Counted from the first letter of the stretch, positions 40,351-50,355 are shown. The stretch: DNA of 64,000 nt from Bacillus rhizoplanae (GCF_917563915.1 NZ_CAKJTI010000009.1:1-64000), one strand, 5' to 3'. The notes: a model not told the origin generated them from the sequence alone. Numbers and translations are program-made.

Positions 40351-41142
40351 AAACCCTTCAATTCGTTCTGGATGTGTGTAAATATTACAAGAATCGCCGC
40401 GAATAAAGCCAACAACAGTAATTCCTAAATCATGAGCGAGTTCTAGAGCTAATTTTGTTGGGGCTGATTTTGAGAGGACAATTTCACAGCCGATTTTTGC
40501 CACCTTGAGTAAAATTTCCGATGAAATGCGGCCGCTAAAGGCAATTACTTTTCCGGTTATCGGAATGTTGTTTCGTAAGCAATGACCGTAAATTTTATCT
40601 AAAGCGTTATGACGTCCAATGTCCATTCGTGAAATGAGAATTTGCTTTGCACTACATAATGCGGTGTTATGTACACCGCCTGTTTCTCTAAAAGTAGTAG
40701 AGGATTGCTGTAGATCTTTCATTAAACGAAAGCAATCTTCTGGCTTGAGGGTAATATGAATATCGTGCATCGTTTTTGCTTTTGCAGCATCATTGACAAA
40801 TACAAAGCCTTGTCTGCTTTTCCCGCAGCAAGATGTAACATACCGTTTGTTATAGCAAGTTTGATATAGCGGATTTGTTTGTGATGTTGTTACATGTGCA
40901 AATCCTTTTTCCTTTTGAATCCATAATTGTTCTATATGTTTATAGGAAGGAATAATACCTTCTGATACTAAGAAGCCAACAACCATATCTTCAATATGAT
41001 CGGGTGTACAGACAATCGTTACATATTCTTCACCGTTTAGTTTAATTGTAAGTGGATATTCTGTTACAATTTCATCATCTTTTTGATGAAATGTACCACC
41101 TTGGTAACGGATCATTGTATATGTACTTTGAACAGACTCCAT
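40342..41142 (-). CDS. fdhD: formate dehydrogenase accessory sulfurtransferase FdhD
   Basis: A 266-residue protein that sulfurates the molybdenum cofactor of formate dehydrogenase, moving sulfur from a cysteine desulfurase to bis-MGD. The family's cysteine motif is seen as TSCCGKSRQGF around residue 120. DIGRHNALDKIYGHCL, GRISSEILLKVAKIGCE and SKSAPTKLALELA are the conserved C-terminal blocks. The start is the ATG at 41142 behind AAAGGGG; the open frame begins earlier. The last two codons and the TGA stop come from a bcr1 end. It is divergent from fdhF, the enzyme it serves. Confidence 0.95.
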   Translation of the reverse strand: MESVQSTYTMIRYQGGTFHQKDDEIVTEYPLTIKLNGEEYVTIVCTPDHIEDMVVGFLVSEGIIPSYKHIEQLWIQKEKGFAHVTTSQTNPLYQTCYNKRYVTSCCGKSRQGFVFVNDAAKAKTMHDIHITLKPEDCFRLMKDLQQSSTTFRETGGVHNTALCSAKQILISRMDIGRHNALDKIYGHCLRNNIPITGKVIAFSGRISSEILLKVAKIGCEIVLSKSAPTKLALELAHDLGITVVGFIRGDSCNIYTHPERIEGFIK

Positions 41143-41232
41143 ATGATTTTCCCCTTTATCGATTATTCTCCCATGTTCATCATAAAACAACAGAAAAAGA
41201 AAAGCATTCGTTTTGTATTTTTGCTACATTTC

Positions 41233-41262
41233 TTGGTGATTATTTGTGTTCTACGATATAAT
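41233..41262 (+). promoter_or_regulatory. possible promoter of fdhF
   Basis: TTGGTG, an 18-nt spacer and TATAAT lie about 170 nt upstream of fdhF in the divergent fdhD-fdhF region. The long leader of 41263-41430 holds no other feature that I can support. Confidence 0.5.
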
Positions 41263-41430
41263 AGAATGGTAGTAATATACATCAATTTTAAGCTTATTTT
41301 ATACATCAAGAATCTAACTCTAAGAACTGTTTTCTGTTTTGAAAAAGAGCGTATAGCAACATTGTTTTGAAAACGCATTCAAAATGTATTTAAAACGTGT
41401 TGTACGGTTGGTTGTAAGGAGAGGGGAAAG

Positions 41431-44373
41431 ATGTCAGAACACACAATTCGTGTAACTGTTGATGGTACAGAGTATATTTCATCTGGTAAGAAAACGATAC
41501 TTCAGTTATTAAACGAAAGAGAACTTGAACACCCGCAAATTTGTCACGTACCAGAAGTAGATCCGATTCAGACATGTGATACGTGCATTGTTGAAGTGAA
41601 CGGGAAATTGATGCGTGCTTGCTCAACAAACCTTGAAGAAGGTATGCGTATTGAAAGAAAATCAAAGCGGGCCGTTGAAGCACAAACAGAAGCAATGGAT
41701 CGCTTATTGGAGAATCATCTATTGTATTGTACTGTTTGTGATAATAATAATGGGAATTGTAAAGTGCATAATACAGTGCATATGATGGGAATTGAAGAAC
41801 AGAAATATCCATATGAACCAAAAGTGAGCGCTTCAGAAGTGGATATGTCTCATCCGTTTTATCGTTATGATCCAAATCAATGTATCGCATGCGGGCAATG
41901 TGTAGAAGTATGTCAAAACTTACAAGTAAACGAAACATTATCAATTGATTGGAATTTAGATCGGCCACGTGTGATTTGGGATAATGGCGTATCAATCAAT
42001 GATTCCTCTTGTGTAAGTTGTGGTCAATGTGTAACTGTTTGTCCATGTAATGCCTTAATGGAAAAATCGATGCTTGGGGAAGCAGGTTTTATGACAGGGC
42101 TACAACAAGATGTATTAAATCCAATGATTGATTTTGTGAAAGATGTAGAACCAGGTTATAGCAGTATTTTAGCTGTTTCGGAAGTAGAGGCGGCAATGCG
42201 TAAAACGAAAATAAATAAAACGAAAACCGTTTGTACGTTTTGCGGTGTAGGATGTTCATTTGAAGTATGGACGAAAGATCGTCAAATTTTAAAAGTACAG
42301 CCTGTATCAGATGCACCAGTAAACGGGATTTCAACGTGTGTAAAAGGAAAGTTTGGCTGGGATTTTGTAAATAGTGAAGAACGTATTACAAAACCGCTTA
42401 TCCGTCAAGGGGACATGTTTGTTGAAGCAACTTGGGAAGAAGCGATGGAAGTTGTTGCAGCAAATATGAGTCATATTAAAAATCAATACGGCAGTGATGC
42501 TTTTGGTTTTATTTCTTCGTCTAAAGTAACAAATGAAGAGAACTATTTAATGCAAAAGCTTGCGCGCCAAGTATATGGAACAAATAACGTAGATAACTGT
42601 TCCCGTTACTGTCAATCACCAGCAACAGACGGTCTATTTAAAACTGTAGGTATGGGCGGTGACGCAGGGACAATTAAAGATATCGCAGAGGCTGGACTTG
42701 TTATTATTGTTGGGGCAAACCCAACAGAAGGTCATCCAGTTCTTGCAACGCGTGTGAAACGTGCACATAAACTACATGATCAAAAATTAATCGTGGCTGA
42801 TTTACGTAAACATGAAATGGCAGAGCGTGCCGATTTATTTGTTCATCCGCGTCAAGGTACAGATTATGTCTGGCTTGCAGGTATAACGAAATATATTATC
42901 GATCAAGATTGGCATGATAAAGCATTTTTGGCTGAAAACGTAAAGAATTTTGATGAATATGAAACAATGTTAGAAAAGTATACACTTGATTATACAGAAA
43001 GCATAACAGGCATTTCCAAAGATACATTGAAAGAAATGGCAAAAATGATTCGTGATGCAGATGGAACGTGTGTACTTTGGGGGATGGGTGTAACGCAGAA
43101 TACAGGTGGGAGTACAACATCTGCTGCTATCTCAAACTTGCTGCTTGTAACAGGTAACTACCGTCGTCCTGGTGCAGGAGCATACCCACTGCGTGGACAT
43201 AATAACGTACAAGGTGCTTGTGATATGGCAACATTACCAAACTGGTTGCCTGGTTATCAAGCGGTATCGGATGATGCACTGCGCGCGAAATTTGAAAGAG
43301 CATACGGCGTTTCTATTCCGAAAGATCCAGGGTTAAATAATATTGCGATGCTGATTGCTGCAGAAGCAGGAAAATTACGTGGCATGTATGTCATGGGAGA
43401 AGAAATGGCATTAGTTGATTCTAACGCCAATCATGTGCAGCACATTTTAGAGAATCTTGATTTTCTTATTGTACAAGATATGTTCTTAACAAAAACAGCT
43501 CGTTTTGCAGATGTTATTTTACCGGCAGCACCGAGTTTAGAAAAAGAAGGAACATTTACGAATACAGAACGCCGCATTCAACGTTTATACGAAGTAATGC
43601 CGCCGCTTGGTGATTCGAAACCAGATTGGTGGATCCTTCAAAAGGTAGCTCGTACGCTAGGTGCAAATTGGAATTATGAACATCCAAGCGAAATTATGGA
43701 TGAAATCGCATCACTTGCTCCATTATATTCACAGGCAACATATGACCGTTTAGAAGGATGGAATAGCTTGTGTTGGGGTAGCCATGATGGCAGTGATACA
43801 CCATTATTATATGTAGATGGATTTAATTTCCCAGATAAAAAGGCACGTCTATCACTTGGTGAATGGATACCGCCAGTCGAGGCGCCAGAAGAATATGATT
43901 TATTATTAAATAATGGCCGAATGTTAGAACATTTCCATGAAGGGAATATGACAAAGAAATCAGCAGGTATTTTATCTAAGCTTTCAGAGGTGTTTGTTGA
44001 GATTTCACCAGAACTTGCGGCGCAGCGAAATGTGAAAGATGGAAGTCTCGTAGAACTTGCATCACCGTTTGGAAAAATAAAAGTTCCAGCACTTATCACA
44101 GATCGTGTGACTGGAAACGAATTATATTTACCGATGCATGCAACAGTAAATGAAGAAGCAATTAATATTTTAACAGGAACGGCGACCGATCTTTATACAT
44201 GTACACCAGCGTATAAACAAACGCGTGTGAAAATGCGTGTGCTGCGTGAAAAAGGAAATCGTCCGCTTCCAGCTTCCAACCCGCGAAATAAAAAACGTCA
44301 TCCACAAAATGGTGTAGAAGTAGAGAAGAAATGGCAACGAAAACAATATGTATCACTTGTGGATGAAAACTAG
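41431..44373 (+). CDS. fdhF: formate dehydrogenase catalytic subunit
   Basis: A 980-residue molybdopterin oxidoreductase that oxidises formate to CO2. The N-terminal NuoG-like part holds a [2Fe-2S] domain (CDTC, about residue 50), a His-Cys cluster segment (HLLYCTVCDNNNGNC) and two [4Fe-4S] motifs (CIACGQCVEVC; CVSCGQCVTVCPC). The catalytic part begins near residue 265 with CTFCGVGCSF. The metal ligand is Cys394 in NCSRYCQSPA, so this is a cysteine and not a selenocysteine enzyme. Gln follows where E. coli FdhF has His. Length and layout match B. subtilis YjgC/YrhE. The ribosome site AAGGAGAGGGG precedes the ATG. A DUF1641 gene follows at 11 nt. Confidence 0.95.
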   Translation: MSEHTIRVTVDGTEYISSGKKTILQLLNERELEHPQICHVPEVDPIQTCDTCIVEVNGKLMRACSTNLEEGMRIERKSKRAVEAQTEAMDRLLENHLLYCTVCDNNNGNCKVHNTVHMMGIEEQKYPYEPKVSASEVDMSHPFYRYDPNQCIACGQCVEVCQNLQVNETLSIDWNLDRPRVIWDNGVSINDSSCVSCGQCVTVCPCNALMEKSMLGEAGFMTGLQQDVLNPMIDFVKDVEPGYSSILAVSEVEAAMRKTKINKTKTVCTFCGVGCSFEVWTKDRQILKVQPVSDAPVNGISTCVKGKFGWDFVNSEERITKPLIRQGDMFVEATWEEAMEVVAANMSHIKNQYGSDAFGFISSSKVTNEENYLMQKLARQVYGTNNVDNCSRYCQSPATDGLFKTVGMGGDAGTIKDIAEAGLVIIVGANPTEGHPVLATRVKRAHKLHDQKLIVADLRKHEMAERADLFVHPRQGTDYVWLAGITKYIIDQDWHDKAFLAENVKNFDEYETMLEKYTLDYTESITGISKDTLKEMAKMIRDADGTCVLWGMGVTQNTGGSTTSAAISNLLLVTGNYRRPGAGAYPLRGHNNVQGACDMATLPNWLPGYQAVSDDALRAKFERAYGVSIPKDPGLNNIAMLIAAEAGKLRGMYVMGEEMALVDSNANHVQHILENLDFLIVQDMFLTKTARFADVILPAAPSLEKEGTFTNTERRIQRLYEVMPPLGDSKPDWWILQKVARTLGANWNYEHPSEIMDEIASLAPLYSQATYDRLEGWNSLCWGSHDGSDTPLLYVDGFNFPDKKARLSLGEWIPPVEAPEEYDLLLNNGRMLEHFHEGNMTKKSAGILSKLSEVFVEISPELAAQRNVKDGSLVELASPFGKIKVPALITDRVTGNELYLPMHATVNEEAINILTGTATDLYTCTPAYKQTRVKMRVLREKGNRPLPASNPRNKKRHPQNGVEVEKKWQRKQYVSLVDEN

Positions 44374-44384
44374 GGGGGAGCACT

Positions 44385-44870
44385 GTGGCAAAAGAAATTA
44401 CGATGATTCAAAAAACAGTTTTAACAGAGGAACAAAAGAAACAACACGTCTCTGAAGAGTTATTACAACAAGTAGGAGAGAATCAAGAGGCAATTGAAGA
44501 AACAATTCATTTGTTAGCGCAGCTTCAAAAAGCTGGTTTGCTAGATGCTGCAGTGAGCTTGCTGGCAGCGAAAGAAGATGTTTCGAAAATTGCAATTGAA
44601 CAACTAAACCGTGAACCAGTGAAAAATGCATTAAATAATATGATGGGTGCAGGAGAAGCGCTATCTTCAGTAGACCCAGAAATGACCAAGCAAGTAACAT
44701 CTAGTTTAGTTACAGGTTTACAATATGCAACAGATGAATTAAAAAAAGGGCGGAAAACAAATGTGATGGATTTCTTTAAAGTATTACGAGATCCAGATAT
44801 AAATCGAGCAATTACATTTGGATTTAATTTTTTGAAAGCATTTGGTCAAGGGCTAGAAAAGAAGAAATAA
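44385..44870 (+). CDS. DUF1641 protein (YjgD/YrhD-like)
   Basis: A 161-residue cytoplasmic, mostly helical protein of the DUF1641 family, always found in Bacillus directly after a formate dehydrogenase of this type (yjgC-yjgD, yrhE-yrhD). Conserved features are LLAQLQKAGLLDAAVSLLAA and KTNVMDFFKVLRDPDINRAI. It starts with GTG behind GGGGGGAG, 11 nt after fdhF. A role as accessory or electron-transfer subunit of the dehydrogenase is inferred from gene order. Confidence 0.9.
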   Translation: MAKEITMIQKTVLTEEQKKQHVSEELLQQVGENQEAIEETIHLLAQLQKAGLLDAAVSLLAAKEDVSKIAIEQLNREPVKNALNNMMGAGEALSSVDPEMTKQVTSSLVTGLQYATDELKKGRKTNVMDFFKVLRDPDINRAITFGFNFLKAFGQGLEKKK

Positions 44871-44873
44871 TAA

Positions 44874-44911
44874 GAAAAAGAGCGGTGGATTTAGAATCTA
44901 TCGCTCTTTTA
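44874..44911 (+). terminator. terminator of the formate dehydrogenase operon
   Basis: AAAGAGCGGTGGATT and AATCTATCGCTCTTTT pair with two G-U pairs. Confidence 0.82.
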
Positions 44912-44915
44912 TATG

Positions 44916-44970
44916 TTTATCCCGCTATTTGCGGGCAGTAAAAACCCCACTGATGGAAGTTTCACTTTAT
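44916..44970 (+). repeat. bcr1 short derivative (55 bp)
   Basis: TTTAT at both ends. TTTATCCCGCTATTTGCGGG then CAGTAA is joined to AAACCCCACTGATGG and GTTTCACTTTAT. The whole interior is missing, as at 14314, 59066 and 60403. Confidence 0.93.
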
Positions 44971-45049
44971 AAGAGTGTTCACCGTAAGTAGAATATATTA
45001 TGATGAAAAAGATGGATTTTAAATATAGTTTTAGAATATGGAGGGATTT

Positions 45050-46915
45050 ATGCTACACCGTAAAAAACTATCTATACCAGGGGTCATGAAACATTCCTTT
45101 CAGACGGTAAGATTCGCCTTTGGAAATGTACTATCGTTTCAACTCATGTATAAACTTCTAGCAGCAATTGTCTTTATCCCACTATTCGGTATGATTTTTA
45201 ATAAGCTATTATACTGGGGTGGATATGCAAATGCGACAAATGATGAATTGCTTGCATTTTTAAAAACACCGTATGGAATTGCGGCTATTTTAATTTTATC
45301 TATGCTAGCACTTTTTCTCATTTTTATCGAATTTGCAGTGCTTATTATTATTTCGTATTTTGCACATAAACGACAAAAGGTGAGACTGCGTCCAATTTTA
45401 TATAAAACAGTAACGTATTTACCTTATTTCTTCACATATTGCTTACCAGGATTTATTTTGTATGTTGTGGTTTTATTACCTCTTTTAAGCATCGGTTATC
45501 AATCTGCACTTCTTCCTGAAATTCAGATTCCTAATTTTATTACAGGCGAATTGCTTAAAACAACAATGGGACAAGTTGGATATTATGTCTTTTTCGCCGT
45601 AGTTGCCTATTTAAATCTTCGTTGGATTTTTGTGTTACCTATCATTGTTTTAGAAGAAAAGCCGTTTCGCGTAGCTGCTCGTCAAAGTGCAATGTTAGTA
45701 AAAGAAAACTTTTTTAAAGTCCTGTTCTTTTTAGTGGGATTTTTTATTTCTATAGGCATTGTCTTTTTACTTTTTACAGGTATGTATTTATTGTTACTGC
45801 TCGGGGTATATGAATTCACAAATCCAGAAGGGACATTTGCTTTATTAGCAGAATCTACTCTATCTGTATTTTTAACGAGTACATTTTATTTATTTAGCTT
45901 TATTGTTACCCCGTTTTATATTATGGCGTTGACAAGGTTATATTTACAAAAGGTTCCGGTTGAAGCTGTTTTATTAGAAGAGGGTCTTGATTATTCTAAA
46001 ACAAAAGCAGAGAAATGCTTCTTTAAAAAGCATCGATTGAAATTTATTGGTGTATATATTTGTGGGATTGTCGTAATTGGAATGATTGTGGCTTTTATTG
46101 TAACGTTTATTACGAATTCGTATAAAGAGCCTATTATTATGGCGCACCGTGGTTATATATCGAAAGGAGTAGAGAACACAAAAGAGGCAGTACAAGGAGC
46201 TATTGATGCTAAAGCAGATTATGCGGAAATTGATGTATTGCAAACGAAAGATGGAGAATTGGCCGTTATACACGATTTAAAATTAAAACGTCTTGCGAAT
46301 GCAAATGTACATGTATCAGATTTAACGATGGATGAACTTCGAAAGCTTACTTTAAGTCAAGATGAATTCTCAGGGAAAATTAGTACGCTTGATGAGATTA
46401 TTAAACTCGCAAAAGGGAAAATTAAGCTTAATATAGAAGTGAAGCTCCATGGAAATGAAAATGAAAAGGATTTTGTAAAGAAAGTTTTAAAAACTATTGA
46501 GAGAAATGAATTTGAAAAGCAGTGTGTGATTCAAACATTGCATTACCCGCTTATTAAAGAATTTAAACGTGAAAATCCAGATATAAAAGTAGGATATGTA
46601 CTATATGCAAGCGCAGCAAATTTGAAATATGTTCCAGCAGATTTTTATGTAGCAGAAGAATACATGTTAAATGAGCGCTTAGTACAATCAGCTCGTAAAT
46701 TAAATAAACCGATTTACGTATGGACTGTAAATGATATGGAAAACTTAAGGAAGTATTATAAATTGAATGTGGATGGAATCATTACAGACTATCCAGAAGA
46801 TGCAAGAAGCACGATTAAATTGCTCAAAGAGCAAGAAGAAAATGAAACGGATATGTTTGATAAAATTACCGAAACAACGGAAGACTTATTTTCAAAGCTA
46901 TTTATCCCGCATTAA
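45050..46915 (+). CDS. membrane-anchored glycerophosphodiester phosphodiesterase
   Basis: A 621-residue protein. Residues 1-350 hold about seven or eight membrane helices of the GPDPase membrane-domain type. The C-terminal GDPD catalytic domain starts at IMAHRGYISKGVENT (His366), followed by YAEIDVLQTKDGELAVIHD with the metal-binding Glu, Asp and second His. It cleaves glycerophosphodiesters to glycerol 3-phosphate and an alcohol at the membrane. The start is the ATG at 45050 behind GGAGGG; an ATG at 45038 overlaps that site. The final codons F-I-P-H and the TAA are the first bases of a bcr1 copy, so the native C-terminus was replaced. Confidence 0.9.
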   Translation: MLHRKKLSIPGVMKHSFQTVRFAFGNVLSFQLMYKLLAAIVFIPLFGMIFNKLLYWGGYANATNDELLAFLKTPYGIAAILILSMLALFLIFIEFAVLIIISYFAHKRQKVRLRPILYKTVTYLPYFFTYCLPGFILYVVVLLPLLSIGYQSALLPEIQIPNFITGELLKTTMGQVGYYVFFAVVAYLNLRWIFVLPIIVLEEKPFRVAARQSAMLVKENFFKVLFFLVGFFISIGIVFLLFTGMYLLLLLGVYEFTNPEGTFALLAESTLSVFLTSTFYLFSFIVTPFYIMALTRLYLQKVPVEAVLLEEGLDYSKTKAEKCFFKKHRLKFIGVYICGIVVIGMIVAFIVTFITNSYKEPIIMAHRGYISKGVENTKEAVQGAIDAKADYAEIDVLQTKDGELAVIHDLKLKRLANANVHVSDLTMDELRKLTLSQDEFSGKISTLDEIIKLAKGKIKLNIEVKLHGNENEKDFVKKVLKTIERNEFEKQCVIQTLHYPLIKEFKRENPDIKVGYVLYASAANLKYVPADFYVAEEYMLNERLVQSARKLNKPIYVWTVNDMENLRKYYKLNVDGIITDYPEDARSTIKLLKEQEENETDMFDKITETTEDLFSKLFIPH

Positions 46916-47057
46916 CGGGCAGTAAGACTCCCACCTCAAGATTGAAAAAGAAGCGAAGAAGATAGGTGGGAGATAACTGCCCGTAAAAGCCCGATTGGTT
47001 CAACTAACCATCGGTGGGGGATGAAGAAAATCCCCACCGATGGAAGTTTCACTTTAT
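46901..47057 (+). repeat. bcr1 repeat, full length, overlapping a gene end
   Basis: 157 bp, TTTAT at both ends, GGTTCAACTAACC variant. Its first 15 bases encode the last residues and stop of the phosphodiesterase. Confidence 0.95.
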
Positions 47058-47060
47058 GGA

Positions 47061-47101
47061 AAAATAGGCTGCTAGCTAAATACTAGTAGCCTATTTTTTT
47101 G
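47061..47101 (+). terminator. terminator after the phosphodiesterase gene
   Basis: AAATAGGCTGCTAG and CTAGTAGCCTATTT form a stem followed by seven T, just beyond the bcr1 insertion. Confidence 0.88.
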
Positions 47102-47174
47102 TATAGAGAGATCTGTACTAAATTGTTAGTAGTATAAATAGGATGGTAGAAGAGTACAACAAAGGAGGCCGGGA

Positions 47175-49526
47175 ATGGAACGGTATCGTATCATTGGGAA
47201 AAGTGTTAAGCGAAAAGAAAGTGCTGATAAGGTAACGGGAAGAGCGAAGTATATTAATGATGAAATAGAGGTTGGCACGCTATATGCGAAACTTCTTACG
47301 AGTACATATGCGCATGCTTATATTAAGAGTATAGATATTCGTGAAGCGAAGAAAGTACAAGGCGTACATGCTGTGATTACGGGAGCGGATTATCCTATTC
47401 TTGTCGGTTCAAGCATCGTTGATCGTCCTCCGTTAGCTTTCGAGAAAGTACGATATTTTGGTGAACCTGTTGCGCTTGTTGTAGCGGATAATGAAGCGAT
47501 TGCAAGAGAGGCAGCAACACGAATCCGTGTGATATATGAAGAGCTTCCGGTTATTCGTTCGCCTTTGCAAGCCTATAATGAATCAAACATATTAGTCCAT
47601 GAACATGTGGAACAGTATAAATTAGAAGAAAAAGTATACCCGAAACCGCATACGAATATCGCAAATTGGACAAAAATTCGTAAGGGTGATATTCAAAAAG
47701 GATTTGCTAGCAGTGATGCTGTTGTCGAGGAAACATTTTCTTTTCGGCAATCCGATCATGCAGCGATGGAAACACGGTGTGCTAGGGTAGAAATTAAGCC
47801 TAATGGAGACGTTATTGTCCATTCTACCTCACAAGCCCCTTTTGAAATAAAGAGGCAGTTAAGTAAATCATTTCAAATTGATGAAGGGAAAGTCATTGTA
47901 TATGTACCGTTAGTCGGGGGAGCATACGGCGGGAAAACAGCGGTACAACTTGAATTTTTAGCTTATCTTGCCTCAAAAGCAGTAGGGGGAAGACGAGTTA
48001 CTCTTCGAAATAGTAGAGAGGAAGATTTTATAACATCTCCTGTTCATATCGGTTTACAAGCAAAAGTAAAGCTTGGATGCACAAAAGATGGAAAGCTGCA
48101 AGCAGCAGAAATGTTGTATTTATTTGACGGCGGTGCTTATGCTGATCGGGCAGTAACGATGAGTAAGGCAGCTGGACTGGACTGCACAGGTCCATATGCT
48201 ATCGAGAACATTTGGTGTGATTCGCTTGGTATGTATACAAACCATACATATGCAACGTCGTTTAGAGGTTTTGGACATTCGGAATATACGTTTGTAATGG
48301 AACGAACGATTGATATACTTGCTCAGAAATTAGGAATGTGTCCGCTAATGTTTCGTCTGAAAAATGCCATTAGACCAGGAGATACAACACCGACACAAGT
48401 GCCTGTAACGCCAAGTAATACGGGAGATGTGACAGCGTGCCTACAAAAATTAAAATCGCTTATAAATTGGGAAGAGGGAAATAAAGTTACTCTATCTAAT
48501 GGCATGGTACGTGCAAAAGGGATTAGCTGCTTATGGAAAAATTCGACTACACCAAGTAATGCCGGAGCAGGTGCTGTGTTAACCTTTAACGGTGATGGGA
48601 GTGTAAATATCAATTGCGGTGCTGTTGAAATTGGGCAAGAAACAAAAACAGTGCTAACACAAATGGTTGCAGAGAAAATGAATATGAATACTGATGATGT
48701 ACATGTCATGATGGAGGTCAATACACAAGTTTCTCCAAAACATTGGAAAACAGCAGCGAGTCGAACGACACTCCTTGTTGGAAATGCGGTTGTAATGGCT
48801 GCAGAAGACGCAATGAGACAGTTGCGACAAACGACTTCAAGTTTACTTGGGTACCCTGAGGAAGAATTAGAGATTGCAGGAAAAGAAGTCTATGTGAAAA
48901 CGAATCCGGATATGTATGTACCTTTTTCGAAAATTGTGTTTGGGTATGTAGATTCAAATGGAAATGTAAAAGGAACAGAAGTGGTAGGGAAAGGGAGTTA
49001 CGTACTTGAGGGAATTACAGAAATTGATCATGAGACAGGGAAAGGCAGGCAAGGACCTGAATGGGGAGTAGGAGCGCAAGCGGTAGAAGTGGAGTTTAAC
49101 CCTAAAGACTATACATATCGATTGTTGAATGCTGTAACAGTTGCGGATGCAGGAACAGTTTTAAATAAAAAGGGAGCAGAGACGCAAATTATGGGAGCCA
49201 TGAGTATGGGGTTAAGTTTTGCGACGCGAGAAACATTTCACTATGATGCAAAAGAAAGGAATTTGAATTACCAGTTTCGTTCTTATAAAGTAATCCATTA
49301 CGGACAACAGCCAAAATATGTAGTGGATTTTGTAGAAGTACCGCATGAGCAAGCTGCATTTGGTTCTAGAGGACTTGGGGAACATGGAATTATTGGAATG
49401 CCGGCAGCTTTAGCGAATAGTCTATCAATTGCGGCCGATATTTCACTGCGAAATTTACCGCTTACCCCGGAATTAATTTGGAAAGAAAAGAAAGAAAAGG
49501 AGAAGGGGTCGTATGATACCATTTGA
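47175..49526 (+). CDS. xanthine-dehydrogenase-family molybdenum subunit (PucD/XdhA-like)
   Basis: A 783-residue molybdopterin-binding large subunit of the xanthine oxidase family. Its N-terminal a/b-hammerhead domain is GRAKYINDEIEVGTLYAKLL. The molybdenum domain has GAYGGKTAVQLE, FRGFGHSE, and a C-terminal GSRGLGEHG holding the catalytic Glu. With the FAD and [2Fe-2S] subunits encoded next it forms a three-subunit hydroxylase that oxidises purines, aldehydes or related heterocycles. The substrate cannot be fixed from sequence. The ribosome site AAAGGAGG precedes the ATG. First gene of a five-gene operon in which every junction overlaps or nearly so. Confidence 0.9.
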   Translation: MERYRIIGKSVKRKESADKVTGRAKYINDEIEVGTLYAKLLTSTYAHAYIKSIDIREAKKVQGVHAVITGADYPILVGSSIVDRPPLAFEKVRYFGEPVALVVADNEAIAREAATRIRVIYEELPVIRSPLQAYNESNILVHEHVEQYKLEEKVYPKPHTNIANWTKIRKGDIQKGFASSDAVVEETFSFRQSDHAAMETRCARVEIKPNGDVIVHSTSQAPFEIKRQLSKSFQIDEGKVIVYVPLVGGAYGGKTAVQLEFLAYLASKAVGGRRVTLRNSREEDFITSPVHIGLQAKVKLGCTKDGKLQAAEMLYLFDGGAYADRAVTMSKAAGLDCTGPYAIENIWCDSLGMYTNHTYATSFRGFGHSEYTFVMERTIDILAQKLGMCPLMFRLKNAIRPGDTTPTQVPVTPSNTGDVTACLQKLKSLINWEEGNKVTLSNGMVRAKGISCLWKNSTTPSNAGAGAVLTFNGDGSVNINCGAVEIGQETKTVLTQMVAEKMNMNTDDVHVMMEVNTQVSPKHWKTAASRTTLLVGNAVVMAAEDAMRQLRQTTSSLLGYPEEELEIAGKEVYVKTNPDMYVPFSKIVFGYVDSNGNVKGTEVVGKGSYVLEGITEIDHETGKGRQGPEWGVGAQAVEVEFNPKDYTYRLLNAVTVADAGTVLNKKGAETQIMGAMSMGLSFATRETFHYDAKERNLNYQFRSYKVIHYGQQPKYVVDFVEVPHEQAAFGSRGLGEHGIIGMPAALANSLSIAADISLRNLPLTPELIWKEKKEKEKGSYDTI

Positions 49527-50355
49527 TTTTGAGTATTATCGTCCGAATTCTATTCAAGAAGCAATTCAGCTATTTCATCAGCTAGATAAAGAGGGGAAAA
49601 CACCGCTCTATTATGGAGGCGGTACAGAAATTATTACGATGGGGCGTTTGCAGCGAATTAGAACAAAAGCTGTTATTGATATAAAAGATATTCCAGAATG
49701 TAATGTTTGTGAATGGAAGGACGACAAACTTTTACTTGGTGCAACATTAACGATAACGAATGTTCAAGAAGCGAAAGTATTTCCGCTCCTTGGTGAAACT
49801 GCTGGCCGAGCTGCAGATCGTACAGCAAGAAATAAAATTACAATTGGCGGAAATGTTGCGGGAAGGATTAGATATAGGGAGGCTGTGCTGCCGTTTTTAT
49901 TAGCTGATAGTACATTTGTAATTGCAGGAACAGAGGGTCTTAAATATGTACCTGCTCATCAAGCTTTTATAAAAACACTACAATTACAAAAGGGTGAGTT
50001 TCTTGTACAAATCATTACAGAGCAGCGGTATGTGACAGCACCGTATTATAGTGTGAAAAAACGCCAACTAGAAAAAATTGATTATCCACTTGTGACAGTT
50101 GCAGCGATGAAATATGGCGACGAAATTCGGATGGCGTGCAGCGGTTTATGTGCTTTTCCGTTTCGTTCACTTATGATAGAAGCGGCTTTAAATAATAAAC
50201 ATATTCCATTAGAGAAAAGGATTGAACGTGCCCTAACTCATATTCCTGATCCTGTGTTAGATGATATAAGAGGCTCGCGTGCTTATCGGACATTTGTATT
50301 TCAATATGTACTTCACGATATGCTGATAAAGCTTGAAGGGGCGGGAGAATCATGA
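49513..50355 (+). CDS. xanthine-dehydrogenase-family FAD subunit (PucC-like)
   Basis: A 280-residue FAD-binding subunit of the CO-dehydrogenase medium chain type. It has the FAD motif YYGGGTEI and the second glycine-rich FAD segment NKITIGGNVAGR. It passes electrons from the iron-sulfur subunit to NAD or another acceptor. It overlaps the preceding gene by 14 nt and the next by 4 nt (ATGA), so translation is coupled. AAGGAGAAGGGG lies before the ATG. Confidence 0.9.
   Translation: MIPFDFEYYRPNSIQEAIQLFHQLDKEGKTPLYYGGGTEIITMGRLQRIRTKAVIDIKDIPECNVCEWKDDKLLLGATLTITNVQEAKVFPLLGETAGRAADRTARNKITIGGNVAGRIRYREAVLPFLLADSTFVIAGTEGLKYVPAHQAFIKTLQLQKGEFLVQIITEQRYVTAPYYSVKKRQLEKIDYPLVTVAAMKYGDEIRMACSGLCAFPFRSLMIEAALNNKHIPLEKRIERALTHIPDPVLDDIRGSRAYRTFVFQYVLHDMLIKLEGAGES

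Noticed and set aside
41052-41378. Short ORFs in the fdhD-fdhF divergent region on both strands
   Set aside because: They have no ribosome sites or family features and overlap the promoter region.
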